Below are positions 41,240 to 47,536 of a stretch of DNA of 64,000 nt, piece by piece. The first letter of the stretch is position 1. The number at the start of each line of letters is the position of its first letter. The position numbers and the translations under genes were made by a program. The notes under the pieces are model-generated. The model did no database searches. It was not told where the DNA came from and saw nothing but the letters and a program-made list of their open reading frames with translations. Source of the stretch: Fibrobacterota bacterium (lineage in GTDB: Bacteria > Fibrobacterota > Fibrobacteria > UBA11236); NCBI GenBank assembly GCA_028287465.1, contig JAQBPO010000018.1, forward strand, positions 43,875-107,874, in the 5' to 3' direction.

Positions 41240-41776
41240 GGATCCTTCCTTCCCATTAACCCGGGCGGCTTGGGCAGGCTCCCGAATGATTTCCAGCACT
41301 GCGGACTTCCTGTCCGTCGCCTGTCCAGCTATTGCCCAAAGGGGATAGTGTCCAAATTTGACTCAATGGGCTTTAGATTTAGCCTTCGGACTCAGAAACG
41401 ATTGCAGACTGGACCGCTTTTCAGTGCAAGCCCACAGGCGGCAATTCTAAGATGGTAAAGTTCCGGGCGTACTTGCCATCCTCTCCGTCTGCATGGCTCC
41501 AGGCGTTGTATTTCTTGACTTAGGGATGCGCTTGCAATCCAAGTCATACATTTCCTAATCCATGATCTTTGTGCAAGACTCGCCAACCCGGCCGCCCAGG
41601 CGCATGGTGGTATCCAGATGAATCCCCGTCATGCGCTCGATGGAGCGGATTAAGCATCCTTCAGCCAGGAATGCGATGGCGGTAATTTACTTGCCTTTCG
41701 GGAGAACGTTGGACATGAGTAATCTCTTGTGTATGGACTTAGTGCAATACAATAAGTATGGTGCTGCAAGGAGTTT
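41240..41776. other. Non-coding left part of the element
   Basis: About 540 bp with no ORF that has a ribosome site or recognisable domain; the short ORFs here are rejected. The right end is AT-rich with TACAAT near 41748 and probably carries the promoter of the ribbon-helix-helix gene. Confidence 0.4.
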
Positions 41777-41965
41777 ATGTATTACATTTACTTTATGGAC
41801 AAGCCGATAAAGATGGGTCGCCCTAAACTTCCAAAGACCAGATCGGATATTTATCCAATTAGGCTCTTGCCGGAGGAAAGGGAGAAATACGAGGGGAAAG
41901 CAGCAAAGGCCAGCCTCTCTCTAGCTGAATGGATTCGGAATGCATTGCGAAATGCATCGAAATGA
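41777..41965 (+). CDS. Ribbon-helix-helix (CopG/MobC-like) protein
   Basis: 62 residues. The core GRPKLPKTRSDIYPIRLLPEE-REKYEGKAAKASLSLAEWIRNAL has the beta strand, helix (REKYEGKAAKA) and turn-helix (LSLAEWIRNAL) of ribbon-helix-helix DNA-binding proteins, as in plasmid mobilisation accessory and CopG-type repressors. AGGAG lies only 3 nt before ATG 41777; starts at 41795 or 41813 are possible. It probably regulates its own or neighbouring genes; no relaxase is present, so a mobilisation role has no partner here. Confidence 0.75.
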   Translation: MYYIYFMDKPIKMGRPKLPKTRSDIYPIRLLPEEREKYEGKAAKASLSLAEWIRNALRNASK

Positions 41966-41984
41966 GGTATATTCTGTATTACGA

Positions 41985-42175
41985 AAAGTGTGGACGCGGC
42001 GGGGATCAGACCCGCGAATCCCGGTGTAAATCCGAGGAAGCCTACGCCAATAGCGCACCCATACGATTCGTCTGACAGAAACGGAAGCCCCGAGCAATCG
42101 GAGCCTCCTGGATAGTTTGAGCGTCGGACCCGGGATAGCAGCAGTTCGCGAGACGATAGCTACCCGGGTCCGTTC
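41985..42175 (+). ncRNA. Putative structured RNA with riboswitch-like core
   Basis: About 190 GC-rich bases inside AT-rich element DNA. Seen: a GCGGG/CCCGC hairpin at the start, GAATCCCGGTGTAAATCCG (about 42016-42034), which resembles the central core of cobalamin riboswitches, a CCGA-GCAA-TCGG hairpin with a GNRA-type loop (about 42090-42101), and a long closing stem CGGACCCGGG-A-TAGC / GCTACCCGGGTCCG (42125-42172). The other conserved blocks of the cobalamin riboswitch are not found. Direction and function are uncertain. Confidence 0.4.
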
Positions 42176-42211
42176 CATTGGTTTCCTTCTTTACTTGCCC
42201 TTCAGGTTCGC

Positions 42212-42685
42212 TCACCCTGAAGCCCCTGCTTTAATATCATCCCACACCTCCCTTCTGATTGAATAGCCTTCGACACCCACCCGATCAATAGTTTGAGTCC
42301 TATTTTTCAAGTGGGAAATTTTGTTCTCCAGGCGTTTTTTAAACCTAAGGTCATCTTTTTTAACCCAGCCTTTTTTAGCAAACTCCTCGGCAAAATCCTT
42401 TGGAGTCATGGGCTTGTTTTTCTTCACCCAAAGCAGCCAGTAGATTCTACCGCGATCCGTAGTGGGAGGCTCATTTTCGATCAGCATCACACCGTCGATG
42501 CAGGGGTTTGCGGCAATGGCTGAGAGGAAATCCACTTGCGGCTTGATGGGTGTATACGATGTGTCGAAGATTCGATTCACTTCGATCAGTTTTTGCAGCT
42601 TAGGCAAAACGCGAGGCATCAATTCAGACAGCGCCTTCATGTGATAAAAGGCTCTTTCGATATCCGATGTTCCTGATTGGCTCAT
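42212..42685 (-). CDS. Hypothetical protein of the element, winged-helix-like C-terminus
   Basis: 157 residues from ATG 42683-42685, chosen because AAGGA lies 6-7 nt upstream; the frame extends 15 bp further. No family recognised. The N-terminal half is helical (FYHMKALSELMPRVLPKLQKL); the C-terminal half (MTPKDFAEEFAKKGW, FKKRLENKISHLKN, DRVGVEGYSIRREVW) looks like a winged helix, so DNA binding is possible. It is the only leftward gene of the element and is divergent from the XRE gene, the usual layout of a lysogeny-type switch. AT-rich compared with the host. Confidence 0.65.
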   Translation of the reverse strand: MSQSGTSDIERAFYHMKALSELMPRVLPKLQKLIEVNRIFDTSYTPIKPQVDFLSAIAANPCIDGVMLIENEPPTTDRGRIYWLLWVKKNKPMTPKDFAEEFAKKGWVKKDDLRFKKRLENKISHLKNRTQTIDRVGVEGYSIRREVWDDIKAGASG

Positions 42686-43119
42686 GCTTTTTCCTTGCAC
42701 TCAAATATACTTTAAAACCCCACCCCCATGGGGGTGATTCGTGTGCAGTACCCAAGCAGGCGGTAATTTGCCTTAAAAGTCATATTTAGGTCTTTTTCGG
42801 GGAGCGTGGCACCCCTTTCTGGATTGGGGGTGCCCATAGGATTTCCCTCCAAAAACTCAATTTCGCGCCCCCGCTTTGGGGGAAACTCTTGTGTTACTTA
42901 CAAGCATCCGGACGGATGCCATTGAAATCCTGATATTTCGGCAATTTGAAATCAGGACACTACCCCAAAGGGTATCGTGGATTGGGTGGGGCTGGAAAAA
43001 ACGTATTTTTGGGAAGGGATAGGCTCCTACTCGCTGGCCAGCGAGAACGGACGCCGAAAGGCCGCACTCCGAGCGGCCTTCCCTTTCCCCATCTCGGAGA
43101 CGAAACCTCGGAGGGTTTT
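42686..43119. promoter_or_regulatory. Divergent control region of the element with C/G hairpins and palindromes
   Basis: 434 bp between the two divergent genes. It holds three C-run/G-run hairpins: the perfect palindrome CACCCCCATGGGGGTG (42721-42736), GGCACCCC/GGGGTGCC (42809-42834) and CCCCC/GGGGG (42868-42882). Further right are the 16-bp palindrome CTCGCTGGCCAGCGAG (43030-43045) and a stem AAGGCCGC/GCGGCCTT (43058-43080). It could hold the regulatory switch or a replication origin of the element. Confidence 0.45.
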
Positions 43120-43647
43120 ATGGGCGAAGAAACCGAATTCTATGGAGAGCCAAAACCATGGCTGGATAAGTTTCCGGCCGAAGAGGCAATTCCCGCATCC
43201 GTTTTATGGGACCTTCTGCCGTATAACCGCGAAATAGGTCCCGCTTTGCGCGGGGATCCGATGCCCTCTGGAAAGTTGGAAAAAGCGTTATGGGAGGCGA
43301 AGCGAGAAAAGGACTTCCAGGAACTTTTAAAGCTCCGGGATCAAGGCACTCACGTTGAATCGGAGCGAATGCCAAAAATTCTTCAAGAAGATTCCAAAAG
43401 CAACAATGTCAGCGTATCATTCGGGGTGCGTCTCAAGGAAGTTAGAGCCAAGCATTCTCTTTCGAGGGAAGAACTCGTCCGAAAGATGAGGTTAGAATTC
43501 GGATCCAAGGCACCGAGCATAGGAGCCTTAAAAAAGATTGAAGCAGGAAGCGAACCATTGGAAAAAAATCGGCGTATGTATGAATGGGTTTTTGCGCTCC
43601 CCATAGCGAATAGATCAAATCGAATTCAGCAGGGTAGCCCAAAGTAA
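43120..43647 (+). CDS. XRE-type helix-turn-helix regulator
   Basis: 175 residues from ATG 43120, which has CGGAGGG about 5 nt upstream; the frame is open further left without a ribosome site. The C-terminal half has the Cro/C1 HTH pattern FGVRLKEVRAKHSLSREELV, then SIGALKKIEAGSEPL. The N-terminal half (EEAIPASVLWDLLPYNREIG) is not recognised. In satellites such a gene is commonly the master repressor; a large HTH with an extra domain could respond to a helper-phage protein, which is inference. Confidence 0.75.
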   Translation: MGEETEFYGEPKPWLDKFPAEEAIPASVLWDLLPYNREIGPALRGDPMPSGKLEKALWEAKREKDFQELLKLRDQGTHVESERMPKILQEDSKSNNVSVSFGVRLKEVRAKHSLSREELVRKMRLEFGSKAPSIGALKKIEAGSEPLEKNRRMYEWVFALPIANRSNRIQQGSPK

Positions 43648-43714
43648 CCCGACATAGCCCATTGCTTTCTCCCAACTCCTAGATTCACCGTGACGGTATG
43701 CCTATCATAGGGGC

Positions 43715-43849
43715 ATGACACCCACCCGCATCAGCCAGCCACTCCCAAGATTGGAATCGCCGCCTCGCTACCATGCGGGTCGGGTTGTCAGCTTCACCAT
43801 TGTGGTGGCGGCGGCGGTTCCATTCTTAGGGGTCGGCTATGATTCCTAA
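43715..43849 (+). CDS. Possible small hydrophobic protein
   Basis: A 44-residue ORF with one hydrophobic stretch (VVSFTIVVAAAVPFLGVGYD) ends inside the first codons of the next gene in another frame. AGGGG lies almost adjacent to the ATG, which is too close for a good ribosome site. It could be a small membrane protein or chance. Confidence 0.25.
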   Translation: MTPTRISQPLPRLESPPRYHAGRVVSFTIVVAAAVPFLGVGYDS

Positions 43850-44507
43850 TTCAGGACAATATCCCCTAGACCCAGAAAACGCCAACTTCCCCGATGGCCC
43901 GGCCGAATTTATGCGCGGTTACAATGCCGCAGCGGAAGCCCAGGCGGCCCAAACAAAACCATTACGGCAGGCCATTACGCGGCCTTCAGGATTCTATCGA
44001 CTCAATAGCGCGGAGTTTTCCGTGCATATCTACGATGCTTTGGCTGCGGGCGGCGTGGAAGCCGTTGGCCGGTTTGCGCTAAGCCTTGCGCGCGCCCTGG
44101 CTTTGGGAGACGCAACGGGATGTCCTCTGGCTGCATCAATGATTTCCGAGGCTGCGGACTTTTCGGAAAAAGCACGCAGGGCTGCAAACAAGCGTTGGGA
44201 AGCGGAAGAAGTGCGGGCGCAAAGTACTGCAATGCCCGGGCATACGAACGCATTGCCCACTCAATCCGAACCCAATGCTCAAGATATGCCATACAAGCAA
44301 TCAGCCACCCAAGCACCCAAGCAAAAATCAATACTGCCTTTAGGTGAAAAGGATTCTCTCTCCGGTCTATCCAATGGTGGAACTAGAGACAGCGTTCCCG
44401 CCCAAGGCTCAAAAACTCACCCGCCCAACTTGCGGGCATTGGCTTCACTTTTCGACCCGCGAGCCCGCCACGCAGGCCGAGATTCAACCTCGGCGGAAAA
44501 GGAATAG
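43839..44507 (+). CDS. Hypothetical protein of the element
   Basis: 222 residues, start at ATG 43839 with AGGGG upstream. Gln/Ala-rich, no signal peptide. Residues about 45-110 (SGFYRLNSAEFSVHIYDALA, AVGRFALSLARALALGD) may form a small helical domain; the remaining 110 residues are Pro/Ser/Gln-rich and probably disordered. I do not recognise it. It opens a tight rightward operon that ends with the integrase; the next gene starts 2 bp after its stop. Confidence 0.65.
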   Translation: MIPNSGQYPLDPENANFPDGPAEFMRGYNAAAEAQAAQTKPLRQAITRPSGFYRLNSAEFSVHIYDALAAGGVEAVGRFALSLARALALGDATGCPLAASMISEAADFSEKARRAANKRWEAEEVRAQSTAMPGHTNALPTQSEPNAQDMPYKQSATQAPKQKSILPLGEKDSLSGLSNGGTRDSVPAQGSKTHPPNLRALASLFDPRARHAGRDSTSAEKE

Positions 44508-44509
44508 AA

Positions 44510-44785
44510 ATGCACGTTAAAAACCTTCTTAGAGTCCTCGATGCAGGAGGCCAAAGAAACTTGGCCGCTGAGATCCGGGGTAAACTGGAATCCTGGGGAT
44601 TCGATGAAAACGACTATGGCGGGCCTTTTACAAATGACGGCATTTTGATTGATCCCGAAAAGCAATTCGAAGTAAAGGAAAGCCAGATCGCGGCGATCCC
44701 CTCAAATCCAGATCCTGATTTGTTACCGAGTCCGGAATCTATTCTAGACGGTGGAAGCCCGACTCATTATCAGGACCGTGAATAA
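44510..44785 (+). CDS. Hypothetical small protein of the element
   Basis: 91 residues, ribosome site AAAAGGAA before ATG 44510. N-terminal helix-rich part (KNLLRVLDAGGQRNLAAEIRG), acidic C-terminal half ending in a Pro/Ser-rich tail. No known domain. Placed in the middle of the element operon. Confidence 0.6.
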   Translation: MHVKNLLRVLDAGGQRNLAAEIRGKLESWGFDENDYGGPFTNDGILIDPEKQFEVKESQIAAIPSNPDPDLLPSPESILDGGSPTHYQDRE

Positions 44786-44812
44786 CCATTTAACATTTTT
44801 GGAGGTTTTCAA

Positions 44813-45016
44813 ATGACAATAATCGATTTTTTGGCTCTAATGCTCCTCGATAGAAATCTCTCCATCGGCGTTGGAACCGTCTCATTTCAGCGCCACCTCC
44901 CCGGGGGCTCTCTTGCTGCCTGCCCTCCCAAAGAAGGCATGGCTGATTTCCTCACCCGAAACCCGGGTTTTACCCCGCCAGAGGAAATCACGGCCATCCT
45001 AGAAGGGGCCGACTGA
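44813..45016 (+). CDS. Hypothetical small protein of the element
   Basis: 67 residues with a strong ribosome site (TTGGAGG, 9 nt before ATG). Sequence MTIIDFLALMLLDRNLSIGV then a polar C-terminal half (DFLTRNPGFTPPEEITAILE). No known domain. Its stop codon overlaps the start of the next gene (TGATG). Confidence 0.6.
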   Translation: MTIIDFLALMLLDRNLSIGVGTVSFQRHLPGGSLAACPPKEGMADFLTRNPGFTPPEEITAILEGAD

Positions 45017-45222
45017 TGGACCTAAGGGAACCGCGCCTTATGCGCATCTTCGCGGCAATGATAAATATGGGCTGGACTCGCCACCGGGAAGGCGCTTGGT
45101 GTCCTGGCATCCTTTCCAGAGACGGTAAGCGCTGGAAGTGCGCCAGGACCGATGGAGAAAAACAAGATGCAATAAACACGTTTCTAAATCGCTACCCGCA
45201 CTTCTTGGTGAAGGGTTCCTGA
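45016..45222 (+). CDS. Hypothetical small protein of the element
   Basis: 68 residues, translationally coupled to the preceding gene by a one-base overlap. Basic, with two Cys and several Trp (MGWTRHREGAWCPG, KRWKCARTDGE); it may bind nucleic acid or be a small zinc-type fold, but that is only a hint. The small terminase gene starts 3 bp after it. Confidence 0.6.
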   Translation: MDLREPRLMRIFAAMINMGWTRHREGAWCPGILSRDGKRWKCARTDGEKQDAINTFLNRYPHFLVKGS

Positions 45223-45225
45223 CCT

Positions 45226-45699
45226 ATGCCCCGCGCACTTTCAGGCCGCCGAGCCGCGTTTGTTGAAGCCTATACAGCTTCCGGCAATGCCTCGGTTGCT
45301 GCGCGGGCCGCTGGCTACAGCATGCGGAGCGCTTATTCCACCGGATCGCGTTTGCTGAGAAATGCTGAGATTCGAAACGCGATTGCTGAAATCCGAGAGA
45401 GGGTGCTTGGGTCGATAGTGGCGGATGCAAAAATGGTATTGGCCGAACTATCCGCCTTGGCCCTGGCCGGGGAGGTTGCGGCCGATCCGCTAGCTGGGGC
45501 TCGCTTACGGGCTAAAGTACAGGCCCTAACGGTTCTAGCAAAACACCATGGGTTATTAGACGGCCCTAAAGGGGGTTCGATGGATCAGGAGCGTATCAAC
45601 GCCAAGTTGGCCGAGGTTGCGGACCTTATCCAAGGGAGGGATGGAAGCAGCCGAATCGATGGAGGCTTAGGCGAGGTGGGCTACAATGTCGCAGAGTAA
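45226..45699 (+). CDS. Small terminase subunit (Terminase_2 type)
   Basis: 157 residues. The N-terminal DNA-binding domain follows the phage small-terminase pattern: LSGRRAAFVEAYTASGNASV, then AARAAGYSMRSAYSTGSRLL and NAEIRNAIAEIRERV. The rest is a helical oligomerisation region. Small terminase subunits recognise the packaging site and direct the large subunit to it. The element has no large terminase, so it would need one from a helper phage, as PICI satellites do. It sits 3 bp behind the preceding gene and overlaps the HTH gene by 14 bp. Confidence 0.82.
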   Translation: MPRALSGRRAAFVEAYTASGNASVAARAAGYSMRSAYSTGSRLLRNAEIRNAIAEIRERVLGSIVADAKMVLAELSALALAGEVAADPLAGARLRAKVQALTVLAKHHGLLDGPKGGSMDQERINAKLAEVADLIQGRDGSSRIDGGLGEVGYNVAE

Positions 45700-46045
45700 T
45701 ATGAGTGGTATTGACTCTTTGCCTAGCGAACAAAAGGGCTTGCCCCAAGGCGCAAAGGAAACGGGCGTTTTCTCACCTTTGCAGGCCGGGAGTACGCAGG
45801 ATCGTACGCATGAGGCTGCTTATTTCACGGTTGAATCCCTGGCCGCCTATCTGGACGTTCCACGGCGTACCATCGAAAAATGGGCCATCGCGCGGCGTTT
45901 GCCGGGAATGGTAAAGGCGGGCCGCTTGCTTCGTTTCGAGCGAACGGCGATTGATCGGGCCGCGCTCTCCGGTGCCCTGCTATTGCCCGCCACGCATAAC
46001 CGTCGCGTTGCGCCCTCGGTGTTACAACGTTCCGGAAATCGATAG
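45686..46045 (+). CDS. Excisionase-type HTH protein
   Basis: 119 residues from ATG 45686 with GAGGTGG upstream. The central AAYFTVESLAAYLDVPRRTI, EKWAIARRLPGMVKAGRLLR is the MerR-like HTH_17 motif of excisionases and AlpA-type activators: a first helix, a turn and a wing with a conserved R. It is encoded just before the integrase, the usual place for a directionality factor. It overlaps the small terminase gene by 14 bp. Confidence 0.8.
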   Translation: MSQSNMSGIDSLPSEQKGLPQGAKETGVFSPLQAGSTQDRTHEAAYFTVESLAAYLDVPRRTIEKWAIARRLPGMVKAGRLLRFERTAIDRAALSGALLLPATHNRRVAPSVLQRSGNR

Positions 46046-46116
46046 ACAATGCACCCCGGCTCGCTTAGATTTATCCCTACCTGCCCGGGCCGTCCATTTG
46101 AGAAGGAATCTTCCAG

Positions 46117-47265
46117 ATGGATACTTTAAACATTCGACCACTCGATCCCACTCCCGAACATCCCTATCCACGCTTTTACCTGGACGTGCGCATACGTCGT
46201 CCGGGTGGGGGTGAAAACCGTATTCGGGAAACCCTCAATACGGGCAGCTATGCGAAGGCCAAGGCCCGTTACCTTGAGCTTCAGGCGCAACTAAGAAACG
46301 GATCGCGCGTGCCCATCACGGCACCTCCCGGCACTTTCGGCGACGTGCTAGAACGCTATCGCGCACGCCGGGGAGAAATCCGGGGGGGCCAGCTTACCAC
46401 GTTCCAAACCCTCGTCAAAGACCTTGGGCAAACGCCTTTGGGGGCTTTGGAAGGTGCATTTGAGCGGTATGCTTCCATTATTCGGAATACAATCTCTCCC
46501 AGGACTGGCCGCCGGTACTCGAATGCGACAGTGAACCGCTTGCGCTCCATGGCGACAGCGGCGATCAACTTGGCGATTGATCTCCGAATCCTGGAACGGA
46601 ACCCGCTCACCCGGGCCGTATGGCCCAAAGCCAAGGAATTTTCACGGGATCGCATCCTTTCATCCGATGAAACCATTCGACTTTTGAACGTGATCGATCG
46701 GGAAGCCCCGCATCTTGGCCCCTTGGCGCGGTTTTCCATGGCCGTGCCTGCAAGGAAAGGCGAGCTAGTGAATGCTAGGCGCGAATGGCTTGATGAAATC
46801 GCCGGGGTGATCCGCGTTCCCGGCAAGGCTGGGAAGGGCGGGCGCGGGTCGGTCAAACCCATCCCGCCCGATCTTCTCCCGTACTTTCGCTCCCTGCCCT
46901 CGGAAACGCCCTTCCTTTTCTTCCGGCGGCATGGGGGGCGGTTTCTCCCCCTCGGAGACTTTAAGCGGTCCTGGCACCGTTGCTTGGCCCTGGCGGGCAT
47001 CGGGGATTTCCGGTTCCATGACCTTCGGCACGTCGCATGCACGAACCTTTTGGCGGCGGGTTCGAACCTAAAGGCCGTTCAGATGGTGGGGGGCTGGGCG
47101 GATTCGAAGATGGTGGACAAGTATCACTCTTTCTCGGGGATTTCCCTTCGGGATGGAATTAGATTTCCCATTGGGATTGAAGGGTCCCGCGTACGATCTG
47201 CGTACACTTCGGGTGAGGAGATCGAAAAAGGCAGCGAATTTCGAGAGGTTATGGCGGTTTCATAA
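46117..47265 (+). CDS. Tyrosine recombinase (phage-type integrase)
   Basis: 382 residues, AAGGAA ribosome site before ATG 46117. An N-terminal arm-binding-like beta region (FYLDVRIRRPGGGENRIRET) and a core-binding helical domain precede the catalytic domain. Active-site positions seen: Arg in PARKGELVNARREWLD, Lys in PGKAGKGGRGSVKPI, HDLRH box, and the Tyr in MVDKYHSFSG. It ends 6 bp before the right att repeat, the classic arrangement for tRNA-targeted integrases. The codons near its 3' end contain the right arm-type repeats. It should integrate and excise the element at tRNA-Gly. Confidence 0.93.
   Translation: MDTLNIRPLDPTPEHPYPRFYLDVRIRRPGGGENRIRETLNTGSYAKAKARYLELQAQLRNGSRVPITAPPGTFGDVLERYRARRGEIRGGQLTTFQTLVKDLGQTPLGALEGAFERYASIIRNTISPRTGRRYSNATVNRLRSMATAAINLAIDLRILERNPLTRAVWPKAKEFSRDRILSSDETIRLLNVIDREAPHLGPLARFSMAVPARKGELVNARREWLDEIAGVIRVPGKAGKGGRGSVKPIPPDLLPYFRSLPSETPFLFFRRHGGRFLPLGDFKRSWHRCLALAGIGDFRFHDLRHVACTNLLAAGSNLKAVQMVGGWADSKMVDKYHSFSGISLRDGIRFPIGIEGSRVRSAYTSGEEIEKGSEFREVMAVS
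47188..47209 (+). repeat. Integrase arm-type repeats, right end
   Basis: Two copies of [C/T]GCGTAC in the same orientation and with the same 11-bp period as at 41218-41239; 19 of 22 positions match. They lie inside the last codons of the integrase, 63 bp before the att repeat. Confidence 0.6.
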
Positions 47266-47271
47266 GAAATC

Positions 47272-47324
47272 CTTTTGCTTCCCAAGCAAAGGGTCGCGGG
47301 TTCGAGTCCCGCAATCCGCTCCAT
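47272..47324 (+). repeat. attR: second copy of the 53-bp tRNA-Gly 3' repeat
   Basis: Identical to 41051-41103. It lacks the 5' part of the tRNA, so it is not a functional tRNA gene. It marks the right end of the element, 6 bp after the integrase stop. Confidence 0.95.
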
Positions 47325-47384
47325 AAGCCCCTTCGTGTTGCCGGATTCCCTGAGGAATCGGCGGACACCGGAGGGGCTTTTTCA
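47325..47384 (+). terminator. Displaced original terminator of tRNA-Gly
   Basis: A long imperfect stem (AAGCCCCTT...AGGGGCTT outside, TTGCCGGATTCC / GGAATCGGCGGA inside, CTGA loop) followed by TTTTT. It starts directly after attR and must have followed the tRNA gene before insertion. Confidence 0.75.
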
Positions 47385-47536
47385 TTTTGGTTCCACCCTG
47401 ATCCTTTGAAGGTCCTCGCCTGCACCCCGGGAAATCCCGGAAAAGCCGGGCTATACCATTCCGGAGGCGCGGGAGGGGAAGTCGGTACGGGATGTCCTTA
47501 ATTGCGAGACCTGGCCCGGGAGCCTTTTCGCGGGGC

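Larger units (their letters stand above)
41051..47324. mobile_element. Integrated phage-satellite-like element (about 6.2 kb) in tRNA-Gly
   Basis: Bounded by a 53-bp perfect direct repeat. It carries, from left to right: arm-type repeats, a ribbon-helix-helix gene, a structured non-coding segment, a minus-strand unknown gene, an XRE-type regulator, four small unknown genes, a small terminase subunit, an excisionase-type HTH, and a tyrosine recombinase next to the right att site. No large terminase, capsid, tail, lysis or transfer gene is present. Several parts are visibly more AT-rich than the chromosome. A small terminase without its large partner suggests a satellite that redirects a helper phage's packaging, as PICIs do; that role is inference. 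A decayed prophage is the alternative, but all genes look intact. Confidence 0.85.

Noticed and set aside
40968..41256. Minus-strand ORFs with AGLEPATLCLGSK-type sequence over tRNA-Gly; also 47124-47324
   Set aside because: They are the antisense of the tRNA-Gly sequence and its attR copy, a well-known spurious ORF pattern, with no ribosome site.
41777..41965. Plasmid-type mobilisation system in the element
   Set aside because: Only a small RHH protein is present; no relaxase or coupling protein accompanies it.
41985..42175. Firm annotation as a cobalamin riboswitch
   Set aside because: Only the central core resembles it; the other conserved blocks are missing and no B12-related gene follows.
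41921..42178. 85-codon minus-strand ORF over the structured segment
   Set aside because: No ribosome site, very Arg-rich, overlaps the 3' end of the RHH gene; better explained by the RNA-like structure.
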